Source: Ponticaulis profundi (GTDB taxonomy: Bacteria; Pseudomonadota; Alphaproteobacteria; Caulobacterales; Hyphomonadaceae). Taken from it: a stretch of 64,000 nucleotides of DNA. The position numbers and the translations under genes were made by a program. Shown here one piece after another: positions 43,622-52,951 of this stretch; within the stretch, counting starts at the first letter, position 1; the number at the start of each line of letters is the position of its first letter. Under the pieces are notes generated by a model. That model ran no database searches. It was not told the DNA's origin and saw only the letters and a program-made list of their open reading frames with translations. The stretch lies in assembly GCF_042659465.1 (NCBI RefSeq), contig NZ_JBHSSW010000001.1, positions 62,001 to 126,000 of the forward strand, in the 5' to 3' direction.

Positions 43622-43698
43622 TGTGGTACATACTCCTCAGAACTTGAAGCGATCGGGCTGGTGGACGGTCTGAGACTCAGTTAAGTAGGAGATAGATT

Positions 43699-44775
43699 AT
43701 GGCACAACCAGCTCTTCGACTCGTGGATGGGAACGGCGTGGATAAACAAAAAGCACTTCAGACAGCACTTGGTCAGATTGAACGCAATTTTGGCAAAGGC
43801 TCCGTCATGCGACTGGGCGACAATCAGGCCATGGACATTGAAGCGGTTTCCACCGGTTCTCTGGGGCTTGATATTGCGCTCGGTATTGGTGGTCTGCCGA
43901 AAGGCCGCATCATTGAAATTTATGGTCCGGAAAGCTCTGGTAAGACGACACTGGCTCTGCACTGCGTTGCAGAAGCGCAGAAAAACGGCGGTGTTTGCGC
44001 ATTCGTAGACGCTGAGCACGCGCTTGACCCGGTTTATGCCGGTAAGCTCGGTGTGGATCTTGATGACCTTCTGGTGTCTCAGCCGGATACCGGTGAGCAG
44101 GCGCTCGAAATCGCCGATACACTGGTCCGGTCCGGCGCGATTGATGTTCTCGTCATCGACTCGGTTGCAGCCCTGACGCCGCGCGCGGAACTTGAAGGCG
44201 AGATGGGGGATTCCCTGCCAGGTCTTCAGGCGCGTCTGATGAGCCAGGCACTGCGCAAACTGACCGGTTCAATCTCCAAATCTCATTGCATGGTGATCTT
44301 CATCAACCAGATCCGGATGAAGATTGGTGTGATGTTCGGTAGCCCGGAAACCACGACCGGCGGTAACGCGCTGAAATTCTACGCATCTGTTCGTCTGGAC
44401 ATTCGCCGTATCGGTTCGATCAAGGATCGCGACGAAGTGGTGGGCAACCAGACACGCGTGAAGGTGGTGAAGAACAAGGTGGCGCCGCCCTTCCGGCAGG
44501 TCGAGTTCGACATTGTCTATGGGGAGGGGATCTCCAAAATGGGCGAATTGCTGGACCTCGGGGTGAAGGCGGATGTCGTCGACAAGTCAGGTTCATGGTT
44601 CTCCTATAAGGAAGACCGTCTTGGTCAGGGACGCGAGAATGCGAAGAAGTTCCTGCGTGAAAACCCGGCAATTGCGCATGAAATCGAAGATGCGATCCGG
44701 GCCCATGCCGGCCTGATTGCGGACGTCATGCTGTCTGGTGATGACTCTTCAGACGACGCTGCCGTCAACGAATAA
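43699..44775 (+). CDS. recA: Recombinase RecA
   Basis: 358 residues. Walker A GPESSGKTT, the MAW-type region, LVIDSVAAL (Walker B) and the DNA-binding loops (L2 around NQIRMKIGVMFGSPETTTGGN, visible as NQIRMKIGVMFG and ETTTGGNALKF) are intact. TAGGAG precedes the ATG. RecA catalyses strand exchange and stimulates LexA self-cleavage. It is alone between two terminators. Confidence 0.98.
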   Translation: MAQPALRLVDGNGVDKQKALQTALGQIERNFGKGSVMRLGDNQAMDIEAVSTGSLGLDIALGIGGLPKGRIIEIYGPESSGKTTLALHCVAEAQKNGGVCAFVDAEHALDPVYAGKLGVDLDDLLVSQPDTGEQALEIADTLVRSGAIDVLVIDSVAALTPRAELEGEMGDSLPGLQARLMSQALRKLTGSISKSHCMVIFINQIRMKIGVMFGSPETTTGGNALKFYASVRLDIRRIGSIKDRDEVVGNQTRVKVVKNKVAPPFRQVEFDIVYGEGISKMGELLDLGVKADVVDKSGSWFSYKEDRLGQGRENAKKFLRENPAIAHEIEDAIRAHAGLIADVMLSGDDSSDDAAVNE

Positions 44776-44802
44776 GCTCACACTTACGCAAAGCGGTTGG
44801 CG

Positions 44803-44834
44803 AAGACCCCGGTCATCTATATATCCGGGGTCTT
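44803..44834 (+). terminator. Terminator-like hairpin after recA
   Basis: AAGACCCCGG / CCGGGGTCTT is a perfect 10-bp stem with a 12-base AT-rich loop, 27 bases after the stop; no T run follows. Confidence 0.65.
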
Positions 44835-44888
44835 AGTGTGTGTGGAAATGCGCGCTCTGGCCGAAAGACAACCCGTAAGGTGTGATTG

Positions 44889-47540
44889 ATGACGAGTGTA
44901 TCGGATATTCGAAAAGGTTTCCTGTCCTTCTTTGAAGGACGCGGTCACGAGGTCAAACCCTCAGCGCCGCTGGTGCCAGAGAATGATCCATCGCTGCTCT
45001 TCGTCAATGCCGGTATGGTGCCGTTCAAGAACATCTTCACAGGTGCCGAAAAGCCGACATCACCGCGTGCGACGACGTCTCAGAAATGTGTGCGCGCTGG
45101 CGGCAAGCATAACGACCTCGACAATGTCGGGTACACGGCGCGTCACCACACCTTCTTTGAAATGCTCGGCAATTTTTCCTTTGGCGACTATTTCAAGGAA
45201 GAGGCGATCAAGCAGGCCTGGGATCTGGTAACGGGTGATTTCGGCCTCGCCAAAGACAAGCTGCTTGTCACGGTTTACGCCGAAGACGATGAGGCGGCGA
45301 CGCTCTGGAAGAAGATTGCCGGTCTGTCTGATGACAAGATCATCCGCATCGCGACCTCTGATAACTTCTGGTCCATGGGCGATACTGGGCCATGCGGTCC
45401 ATGCTCGGAGATCTTTTATGATCACGGCCCCGATATCTGGGGTGGCCCTCCGGGCAGCCCGGAAGAAGATGGTGACCGGTTCATCGAGATCTGGAACCTC
45501 GTTTTCATGCAGTTCAACCAGCTTGCAGATGGCACGCGTGAAAACCTGCCAAAGCCAAGCATTGATACGGGCATGGGGCTGGAGCGGATTTCCACCATTC
45601 TCCAGGGCGTTCACAACAATTACGATATCGACCTGTTCAAATCGCTGATCGCGGCGGAAGAAGATGTATTCAGCCGCAAGGCCGCGGGCGACCAGCTCGC
45701 GTCATTCCGTGTGATTGCAGACCATTTGCGCTCATCAGCTTTCCTTCTGGCAGACGGGGTCATGCCGTCGAACGAAGGACGCGGTTATGTGCTGCGTCGC
45801 ATCATGCGCCGCGCCATGCGTCACGCCCACCTTCTGGGCGCTGAAGAACCGAAAATGCACCTGCTGACTCCAGCCCTTATTACGGAAATGGGTGAGGCCT
45901 TCCCGGAACTGAAACGCGCTGAAGCGCTGATCACAGCTCAGCTCGAACAGGAAGAAGCTCGCTTCCAGCGGACGCTCGGCCGGGGTCTGGCGCTGCTGGA
46001 CGATGCAACGGGCGCTCTGAAAGAAGGCGAAGCGCTTCCAGGTGAGACGGCGTTTAAACTCTATGACACCTATGGCTTCCCGCTCGACCTGACCCAGGAC
46101 GTGCTGCGTGGTCGCGGTCTGACGGTCGATACAGACGGTTTTGACACGGCGATGGCGGAACAGCGTGCATCCGGCAAGGCAAACTGGAAAGGGTCTGGTG
46201 ACGCCTCAACAGGTGAAATCTGGCATGAGCTTGTCGGTCGTCTCGGCCCGACGCGCTTTACCGGATATGACAGCACCAAGGGGTCTGGCGAAGTTCTGGC
46301 AATTGTTCAGAACGGCGCGCTGGTTGAAGCGCTGAGCGAAGGTGCGGGTGAAATCCTGATGGATGAAACCCCGTTCTATGCGGAATCCGGCGGTCAGTCG
46401 GGCGACCATGGCGAGATCATTTTTGCGAACGGCGCGGCGTTCAAAGTGACCGATGTGCAGAAGCGGGCAGGTAGCCTGCATGCCCATGTCGGCGAGCTTG
46501 TCTCGGGTACGATCAGCACAGGCGATCAGGGCGAACTGTCTATCGACATTGAGCGCCGTACATCGATCAAGGCTAATCACTCTGCAACGCACCTGCTTCA
46601 CGCGGCGCTTCGCAATGTGCTCGGCTCGCACGTCACGCAGAAGGGCTCACTCGTTGAAGCTGATCGACTGCGGTTTGACTTCAGCCATGGCCAGCCCATG
46701 ACCGATGCCGAGATCGAGGCCGTCGAAGATCAGGTCAATGCGATCATTCGCCAGAATGAAGATGTATCAACCCGTGAGATGTCGCCCGATCAGGCCATTG
46801 AAGAAGGCGCGCTTGCGCTGTTCGGCGAAAAGTATGGCGATGTGGTCCGGGTTCTCACCATGGGACGCAGCGTTGATGCCGAAGCGCATTTTTCCATGGA
46901 ATTCTGCGGCGGTACGCATGTGAACCGGACAGGTGATATCGCGGTCTTCAAGATTTTGTCCGAAAGCGGTGTCTCAGCGGGTATCCGCCGGATCGAAGCG
47001 ACAACCGGACGGACGGCGTTTGAGTATCTGCGTGGTCAGATGGCGCTTGGACAAGCTGCTGCCGACCGTCTGAAGACACCTTTGTCTGAACTGTCGAACC
47101 GTGTTGGAGCGTTGCTGGATCAGCGCAAGGACCTTGAAAAAGAACTCTCTGAAGCCAAGCGCCAGCTTGCAATGGCAGGCCCTGCCAGCGGGCCGGCACA
47201 AGGCCCGGAAGAGATCAATGGCATCAAACTGATGGCGCGTGTTCTCCAGGGTGTTCCGGCGAAAGATCTGCGCACGCTGATTGATGAAGCCAAGCAGAGC
47301 ATCGGGTCCGGCGTCACGGTCTTCATCGCCGTGAATGACGGCAAGGCAGCGGTTGCGACCGGCGTCACGAAAGATCTGCTGGACAAGGTTTCAGCGGTCG
47401 ATCTGGTGAAAGCGGCAGCCGGTGCTGTGGGCGGCAAAGGCGGCGGTGGTCGCCCGGACATGGCGCAGGCTGGTGGTCCGGATGGCGACAAGGCCGAAGA
47501 CGGTCTGCAGGCGGTGCGCGACCTTCTCTCCGCTCTCTAG
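44889..47540 (+). CDS. alaS: Alanine-tRNA ligase
   Basis: 883 residues from the ATG at 44889 (AAGGTG six bases upstream). Class II core: FFEGRGHEVKPSAPLVP and the motif-1/2 segments KCVRAGGKHNDLDNVG and HHTFFEMLGNFSFGDYFK; the editing domain has HSATHLLHAAL and CGGTHV (zinc-like site); the C-terminal coiled coil and DHHA1-type domain GGKGGGGRPDMAQAGG end the protein. It charges tRNA-Ala and edits Ser/Gly mischarging. Adjacent recA-alaS order is common in bacteria. Confidence 0.98.
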   Translation: MTSVSDIRKGFLSFFEGRGHEVKPSAPLVPENDPSLLFVNAGMVPFKNIFTGAEKPTSPRATTSQKCVRAGGKHNDLDNVGYTARHHTFFEMLGNFSFGDYFKEEAIKQAWDLVTGDFGLAKDKLLVTVYAEDDEAATLWKKIAGLSDDKIIRIATSDNFWSMGDTGPCGPCSEIFYDHGPDIWGGPPGSPEEDGDRFIEIWNLVFMQFNQLADGTRENLPKPSIDTGMGLERISTILQGVHNNYDIDLFKSLIAAEEDVFSRKAAGDQLASFRVIADHLRSSAFLLADGVMPSNEGRGYVLRRIMRRAMRHAHLLGAEEPKMHLLTPALITEMGEAFPELKRAEALITAQLEQEEARFQRTLGRGLALLDDATGALKEGEALPGETAFKLYDTYGFPLDLTQDVLRGRGLTVDTDGFDTAMAEQRASGKANWKGSGDASTGEIWHELVGRLGPTRFTGYDSTKGSGEVLAIVQNGALVEALSEGAGEILMDETPFYAESGGQSGDHGEIIFANGAAFKVTDVQKRAGSLHAHVGELVSGTISTGDQGELSIDIERRTSIKANHSATHLLHAALRNVLGSHVTQKGSLVEADRLRFDFSHGQPMTDAEIEAVEDQVNAIIRQNEDVSTREMSPDQAIEEGALALFGEKYGDVVRVLTMGRSVDAEAHFSMEFCGGTHVNRTGDIAVFKILSESGVSAGIRRIEATTGRTAFEYLRGQMALGQAAADRLKTPLSELSNRVGALLDQRKDLEKELSEAKRQLAMAGPASGPAQGPEEINGIKLMARVLQGVPAKDLRTLIDEAKQSIGSGVTVFIAVNDGKAAVATGVTKDLLDKVSAVDLVKAAAGAVGGKGGGGRPDMAQAGGPDGDKAEDGLQAVRDLLSAL

Positions 47541-47543
47541 GCT

Positions 47544-48056
47544 TTGACCCGGCACACGCTGACCATACGGGATTACGCGCCCGGTGATTTTGAGGCCGTC
47601 TTCGCAATCAACGAAGCGTCCACGCCGGGTGTCAGCCAGGAAAGCCAGGAAAGTCTTCGGCAGATCCTGTCTGTTGGCATTTGCCGCGTGGCGGTCGGCG
47701 CCGATGGTAAAGTGATGGGTTTCATCAATCTGGTTGAGCCCGGAACTCTGGCTTATGGCAGTGACAATCTGCGTTGGCTGGAAGCCTGGCAGGAGAAAAC
47801 CGGCCGGACTCAGATCTATGTTGACCGGATTGCGCTTGCAGAAGCTGCGCGCGGGCAGGGCGTTGGTCCCATGCTTTATGAGGATGCCTATCGAATATTC
47901 TCGGATCGCGATGTGATAACGTGTGAGGTCAACACATTACCGGACAATCCCGGCTCGCACCGCTTTCACAAACGATGCGGTTTTGAGCCCATCGGTGAGC
48001 AGGTCTTCAAGCCGGGTGAAAAAGCCGTCGCGTATTATGCGCGAGCCCTGCGATAG
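47544..48056 (+). CDS. GNAT-family N-acetyltransferase
   Basis: 170 residues from a TTG three bases after alaS, probably translated by coupling. The acetyl-CoA motif ARGQGVGPMLYEDA (Q/RxxGxG) is near residue 110, preceded by the IYVDRIALAE strand, and the end has the NPGSHRFHKRCGFEPIGE motif B-like segment. Substrate is unknown. Ends one base from the convergent lipB gene. Confidence 0.85.
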   Translation: MTRHTLTIRDYAPGDFEAVFAINEASTPGVSQESQESLRQILSVGICRVAVGADGKVMGFINLVEPGTLAYGSDNLRWLEAWQEKTGRTQIYVDRIALAEAARGQGVGPMLYEDAYRIFSDRDVITCEVNTLPDNPGSHRFHKRCGFEPIGEQVFKPGEKAVAYYARALR

Positions 48057-48057
48057 C

Positions 48058-48762
48058 TCAGTCAGTCGGCAGGATTGGCGCTTCGACCCGTTTCAGAATG
48101 CCGAAATGATCCCCAAAGGCATCTTTCAGGGCAATATCGACATCGCCCATGGAAACGGGCCGTCCGAGATCGACAAGACTTGTGACGCCAAAGCGCGGAT
48201 CTGAGACGCCGCAAGGCGTGATGCCCTGAAAATGCGAAAGGTCCGGTTCGACATTCAGGCTGAGCCCGTGAAAGCTCACCCATTTTTTCAGCCTTATGCC
48301 CAGCGCGGCGATCTTGTCTTCGCGCAATTCACCATTGGCTGGCGTGCGATCGACCCAGACGCCGATCCGGTCGCCATCACGGCGCTCGGCTTCAACATTG
48401 AAAGCGGCCAGAGCGTCAATCACCACCTGTTCGAGTGTTTGTACGAACTGGCGCACATCGCGTCCTCGTTCGCGCAGATCCAGCATCACATAGGCGACGC
48501 GCTGACCGGGGCCGTGATAGGTGTACTGACCGCCGCGCCCGACATCGAATACCGGGAAGCGTTCCGGATCGAGCAGATCTGCCGGATTGGCGCTGGTGCC
48601 GGCCGTGTAGAGCGGGGGGTGCTGGAGAAACCATACAAGTTCGCTGGCGCGGCCATCGACAATATCGGCGACGCGCTGGTGCATATAGTCGTGCGCGAAA
48701 TCATATGGGACAAGCTCATCCGAAACAGCCCATTCAATGGTTTCGGAAGCCGGGTTTTTCAA
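48058..48762 (-). CDS. lipB: Octanoyl-[ACP]:protein N-octanoyltransferase
   Basis: 234 residues from a TTG with GGAG 8 bases upstream; no ATG is available near it. LipB marks: the RGGQYTYHGPGQRVAYVMLDL segment (parts RGGQYTYHGPGQ and YVMLDL), catalytic Lys in KIAALGIRLKKWVSFHG and catalytic Cys in ITPCGV. It transfers octanoate from ACP to lipoyl domains, the first step of lipoate synthesis. lipA is not in the window. Divergent from the FliN-like gene. Confidence 0.95.
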   Translation of the reverse strand: MKNPASETIEWAVSDELVPYDFAHDYMHQRVADIVDGRASELVWFLQHPPLYTAGTSANPADLLDPERFPVFDVGRGGQYTYHGPGQRVAYVMLDLRERGRDVRQFVQTLEQVVIDALAAFNVEAERRDGDRIGVWVDRTPANGELREDKIAALGIRLKKWVSFHGLSLNVEPDLSHFQGITPCGVSDPRFGVTSLVDLGRPVSMGDVDIALKDAFGDHFGILKRVEAPILPTD

Positions 48763-48829
48763 AATCTTAACTCCAAACTAACCGGACAGCGCAAAACTGA
48801 CCGAACTTTCTGACAGATGGATATCGGAT

Positions 48830-49081
48830 ATGGCGCGTCAACTTGATGCTGTGAAGGTCGAAATAGCGGTCATTCTGGGCCGTTCCAAGCTTCCAATGCA
48901 CCAATTGCTCCGAATGGGTCGCGGTGCGGTGATTCCACTTGATACAAAAGACACCGACGAGGTGTGGATTCTGGCGAATGATCACCCGATCGCAAAGGGC
49001 GATATTCAGATCGAAGGCGAGCGTATGTCTGTCGTCGTGACACGGCCTGCAAATGCGCAGGATTTCAATGTGATCGACTGA
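48830..49081 (+). CDS. Stand-alone SpoA/FliN-like protein
   Basis: 83 residues, made up of almost only a SpoA (FliMN_C) domain: DAVKVEIAVILGRSKLPMHQLL, the GRGAVIPLDTKDTDEVWILAN strand pair (GAVIPLD visible), and IAKGDIQIEGERMSVVVT. FliN of most bacteria is longer. It may be a short FliN, part of the C-ring, or a related switch component. The ribosome site is weak. The fliQRflhB operon is 8 kb away; no fliG/fliM is here. Confidence 0.8.
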   Translation: MARQLDAVKVEIAVILGRSKLPMHQLLRMGRGAVIPLDTKDTDEVWILANDHPIAKGDIQIEGERMSVVVTRPANAQDFNVID

Positions 49082-49175
49082 TCCGACGCTTGTCGGATGA
49101 TTTTTCCCGAAAAATCTGAAAAAAGCCACTTCACAAGCGATGATGTTTCAGGTTATGAGCGCCCCTCTGTTGCGT

Positions 49176-49260
49176 GCGGTCGTGGCGGAATTGGTAGACG
49201 CGCAGCGTTGAGGTCGCTGTGGGGCAACCCGTGGAAGTTCGAGTCTTCTCGACCGCACCA
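49176..49260 (+). tRNA. tRNA-Leu(GAG)
   Basis: 85 bases with CCA encoded. Acceptor stem GCGGTCG/CGACCGC, anticodon stem CAGCG/CGCTG with loop TTGAGGT giving GAG, and the long variable arm of leucine tRNAs. All main stems pair. Confidence 0.97.
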
Positions 49261-49446
49261 TTTTCTCTCTCTTCGAAGAAACACCAGCAGACGCGCTGCC
49301 CATCTTTCGGTGCATCAGCCCAATCCCCTACCGATTACGACCGTTCAGCAGTTTGCGAAGCGTCTGAGCGAAATCCACCATTGACCACCTTCCAGCTCTC
49401 TGAGATCAGAGAGCATGAGTGAAACCAGTTTTTCGAGGGGTGCGTC

Positions 49447-50838
49447 ATGGAAGCAGAACATGAACCAGATACCCGCTTGGAAGAGGAACTCACCGAAGAA
49501 GAGCTTGAAGCCGAACAGCTTTCTGAGCTGATCGAAGCCTTCGAGACCGGTAAGCCCGGCGAAGTTCTTGAAAATCTGGATGCCTATCACCCGGCCGATG
49601 CGGCCGACCTGCTGGAGCAATTGCCGCGGAGCGTTCTGTCCGAAACGGCGGAGCTGCTGGGCGAACAATTCCCAACCGAAATCCTGCTTGAGCTGCGCGA
49701 TGAGTATCGTGAGATTGTTGTCGACAATCTGCCGGACGCTGCGATTTCCGAAGCCGTCAACTCGCTCGACAGTGATGATGCAGCGCTCATTCTCGAAGAC
49801 CTGGCGGAAGACCGTCAGAGCGCGATCCTCGAGAACATGGAAATCCGCGACCGCGAGGAGCTGGAACGGGTTCTTGCGTTTGACGAAGAGTCTGCCGGTC
49901 GCCTCATGCAGCGTGATTTTCTCGCTGCGCCGGAATTCTGGACGGTGGGGCAGGCGGTCGATCATGCCCGGGCCAATGCTGAAGACCTGCCGGACGTGTT
50001 TTTCGAGATTTATATTATCGACCCGGCATTCCGCGTGGTTGGCGCGGTCCCGCTGCACAAGATCATGCGGACACCGCGCAGCGTGCCACTCGGTCAGATC
50101 GCAGAAGAGATTGAGGTTGAGATCGGTCCGGACATGGACCAGGAAGAGGTCGCTTACCTCTTCCAGAAATATGACCTGACCTCTGCGCCGGTTGTCGATG
50201 AATCCGGGCGCCTGACCGGTATGGTCACGATTGATGACGTCGTCGACGTTATCCAGGAAGAAAACCGGGAAGACCTTCTGGCGCTTTCGGGCGTCAGCTC
50301 GGCTGGTGGATTTGACACGGTCGTGTCGTCTTTCCGTTCGCGGGCGCCCTGGCTGCTGATCAATGTCTTCACAGCCTTTATCGCATCCGGTGTGATTTCC
50401 ATGTTTTCGGCAACCATTGACAGTTATGTCGCGCTGGCCGTTCTGATGCCGGTGGTGGTCGCGCTTGGCGGTAATGCGGGCTCGCAAACGCTCGCCGTAT
50501 CCGTGCGCGGTATTGCCGAGCGTGAACTGTCTGGTTCGGCGGCTCGCCGCGCCATTGTGCGCGAGCTTCTGACGGCCATTATCAATGGTATTGTGTTTTC
50601 CGCCGCTGTGGCGGTGATTGCGTTCTTCTGGTTCGCAGATGTCCGATTATCGCTCGTGATAGCGATTGCAATGATCGGAACTTTCCTCTGGGCAGGCCTG
50701 TCCGGAATCCTGATTCCGCTTGGTTTACAGCGTTTAGGTGCCGATCCGGCCGTTTCATCCTCAGTTTTCCTCTTAACAACGGTGGATATTGTCGGTTTCC
50801 TGAGTTTCCTCGGCCTCGCGACTCTGCTTTTATTGTGA
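49447..50838 (+). CDS. mgtE: Magnesium transporter MgtE
   Basis: 463 residues. Acidic N domain (HPADAADLLEQLP, the usual repeat pattern), two CBS domains (about residues 145-270, with LTGMVTIDDVVDVIQEE), then five membrane helices with the conserved pore segment VVVALGGNAGSQTLAVSVRG. MgtE is a Mg2+-selective channel regulated by Mg2+ in the N/CBS domains. It precedes the spmX-like gene by 75 bases and could be in one transcript. Confidence 0.96.
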   Translation: MEAEHEPDTRLEEELTEEELEAEQLSELIEAFETGKPGEVLENLDAYHPADAADLLEQLPRSVLSETAELLGEQFPTEILLELRDEYREIVVDNLPDAAISEAVNSLDSDDAALILEDLAEDRQSAILENMEIRDREELERVLAFDEESAGRLMQRDFLAAPEFWTVGQAVDHARANAEDLPDVFFEIYIIDPAFRVVGAVPLHKIMRTPRSVPLGQIAEEIEVEIGPDMDQEEVAYLFQKYDLTSAPVVDESGRLTGMVTIDDVVDVIQEENREDLLALSGVSSAGGFDTVVSSFRSRAPWLLINVFTAFIASGVISMFSATIDSYVALAVLMPVVVALGGNAGSQTLAVSVRGIAERELSGSAARRAIVRELLTAIINGIVFSAAVAVIAFFWFADVRLSLVIAIAMIGTFLWAGLSGILIPLGLQRLGADPAVSSSVFLLTTVDIVGFLSFLGLATLLLL

Positions 50839-50913
50839 CCTGCACGGGCAAGGGCGTTAATCTTGCATGACTGACGACAGAACGCGTCAACATGTGCCAG
50901 AAAGAAGCAATTC

Positions 50914-52764
50914 ATGGGTCAGGTTAACCGAATCTCGAAGACCGGGCTGGAACTCCTTAAGGGGTTCGAAGGTCTTCGTCGTAGATCAGCGCCACTACCA
51001 AATGGCGGCTGGATCGTCGGGTATGGACACACAAGATCTGCCCGCGAAGGTGTTGAAGTCACCGAGCGCGAGGCGGAATATCTCTTACGTTATGATCTTC
51101 AGGAAGTGGAAGAGCTGGTTTCGCATGCCATCCACGCGCCGCTCAATCAGAATGAGTTTGATGCGCTGGTCTCGCTGGCATGGAATATCGGGCGCGAAGC
51201 GTTTCTGAAGAGTGACGTCGTCAATTATGTGAATGCTGGTGAAATGCTTGCTGCCGCTGAGAGCTTCTCGGCCTGGCGCAAGGCACGCATTGGCGGACGC
51301 CTGATTGTCGTCGACGCACTGGTTCGCCGTCGGACGGCTGAGAAGAATCTCTTTCTGAGCCATCCAAGCGGACCGCCGGAAGCGCCATCTCTGATCGTCC
51401 GTCCGGAACTCGATGTTGCGGCATCCATTCTGGCGCTGTCGGATGGTGCTCTGTCGATTGAGGCGCGGATGAATGATCCGCAGCAGGCTGTCCCGGTGGC
51501 GCCAGCGACGGATACATCTGCCTTTGGTCTGGCGAGCGTGGATACGAGCGAAGCCGGAGAGCGTGTTTCTGACGAGGCGATTGAGCAAGCGTCTGATGCG
51601 GCAGAAGACGCCGTTGAGGAAAAGGATAACGAAGCGTCAGACAAGGACAGCACGATGGCGGCCATGGCTGCGGCGGCTGCGATTGCGCCTTCCGTCGTGT
51701 CTGACTTGCCGGTCGACGACGCGGACGAGGAGACAGAAATCGAATCCGAGCTTGAGGATGAAGCCAGTGGCTCCATCTGGGACCCAAGCGATCTGGACAG
51801 CGATGATCATGACGAGCTGAGCGCTTTTGATGATGACGCGGAAGAAGATGAGGATGATCTCGCCGACGAACAGCTGACGGCTGCCATGGCGGCTGCGAGC
51901 CTGGCGGTTGATCAGGAAGACGACGAAGCAGATGACAGCGCCGATGCCGATATCGAGGCTGTGGCGGAAGTTGAAGCGGCATACCCGGAAGAGGATGATG
52001 CCTCTGATGAGGTTTCGCCGGTTGAATCCATGTCGGAGATCCCAACGCTTGCCGATCTGATCGATGAGCCGGAAGACGAGCCGAAAACGGAAGCGGAAGC
52101 AGAAACCGAAGAAGGCGATGATGTCCTGACCGTCACGGAAGTCGATCTGGAAGACCTGTTCGACGACGAGGACGAGGCCGAAGCCAGCACCGAGGAAGAG
52201 GCACCGGTTGTCGAAACCGAAGAGCGCGCTGACGATGAGAAGACTGATTTCGTCTCGCTGGGTTCACTGGACGGTGTACTCAGCGACGATGAGCTGAAAG
52301 CGGACAATGAGGCAGACACCACAGACGACGTTGAAGTGATCGCGGTTCGCGATGCCTCCGACGAAGATGTGGATATGGGTCGCCCTGCGGCCTGGGATCG
52401 TGACGAGACGGTTTCCTATCAGGATGCCGAATTCGAAGACATTGACCCGGAAGACACGAAAACTGCTCCGAAGGCGACGATTGTTGATCCGCTGTTCGAT
52501 GAAGCGACGTCCGATCTCGATGAGGCGGAAGTGGCCGAAGCCGAGGATCAGAAAAGCTGGCTGATGATGCTGCCATTTGCTCTGCTGGCGCTCATCGGTC
52601 TCGGCATGGCCATTCTGGGCGTGATTGACTGGCTGAGCCTGATCCGTTCTGAAACGCCGGTGAATGAAAACCAGCTCTATGCCGGACCGTTTCTCACCCT
52701 GATTGGCGGTTTTGGCTTTATTTTCGGTGGTTATTTCCTGATCCGGAAACTGTTCGTGAAATAA
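50914..52764 (+). CDS. spmX: SpmX-like muramidase-domain polarity protein
   Basis: 616 residues. The first 150 residues are a GH24 (phage lysozyme-type) domain: Glu19 in LKGFEG and GYGHT at 36-40. An intervening region of about 350 residues (about 190-545) is strongly acidic, rich in Asp, Glu, Ala and Ser, and probably disordered. Two membrane helices end the protein (about 548-571 and 588-612). This layout is that of Caulobacter SpmX, which localises and activates DivJ at the stalked pole. The Caulobacter protein is shorter (about 430 residues), the difference being in the linker. The muramidase fold in SpmX is thought to be a co-opted, inactivated phage lysin. Confidence 0.88.
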   Translation: MGQVNRISKTGLELLKGFEGLRRRSAPLPNGGWIVGYGHTRSAREGVEVTEREAEYLLRYDLQEVEELVSHAIHAPLNQNEFDALVSLAWNIGREAFLKSDVVNYVNAGEMLAAAESFSAWRKARIGGRLIVVDALVRRRTAEKNLFLSHPSGPPEAPSLIVRPELDVAASILALSDGALSIEARMNDPQQAVPVAPATDTSAFGLASVDTSEAGERVSDEAIEQASDAAEDAVEEKDNEASDKDSTMAAMAAAAAIAPSVVSDLPVDDADEETEIESELEDEASGSIWDPSDLDSDDHDELSAFDDDAEEDEDDLADEQLTAAMAAASLAVDQEDDEADDSADADIEAVAEVEAAYPEEDDASDEVSPVESMSEIPTLADLIDEPEDEPKTEAEAETEEGDDVLTVTEVDLEDLFDDEDEAEASTEEEAPVVETEERADDEKTDFVSLGSLDGVLSDDELKADNEADTTDDVEVIAVRDASDEDVDMGRPAAWDRDETVSYQDAEFEDIDPEDTKTAPKATIVDPLFDEATSDLDEAEVAEAEDQKSWLMMLPFALLALIGLGMAILGVIDWLSLIRSETPVNENQLYAGPFLTLIGGFGFIFGGYFLIRKLFVK

Positions 52765-52847
52765 GGCTTGAGCCTGTCGCCTGATCCCGCGTCGACTGTG
52801 TTTCAGTCAGGGGACGTTGGCGGCGATGAACATGAAGACATCTTCCA

Positions 52848-52880
52848 AAAAAGCAGGCTGAAAGGCCTGCTTTTTCTTTT
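52848..52880 (+). terminator. Terminator of spmX
   Basis: AAAAAGCAGGC / GCCTGCTTTTT is a perfect 11-bp stem with a 6-base loop, then TTTTC-rich sequence. Confidence 0.9.
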
Positions 52881-52951
52881 GGTCGCGGTATCGACAGGCT
52901 CCTCTCGTTTGAAGACGACATGATGTCTCAACGGCGCAGCGGGCGATTGCG

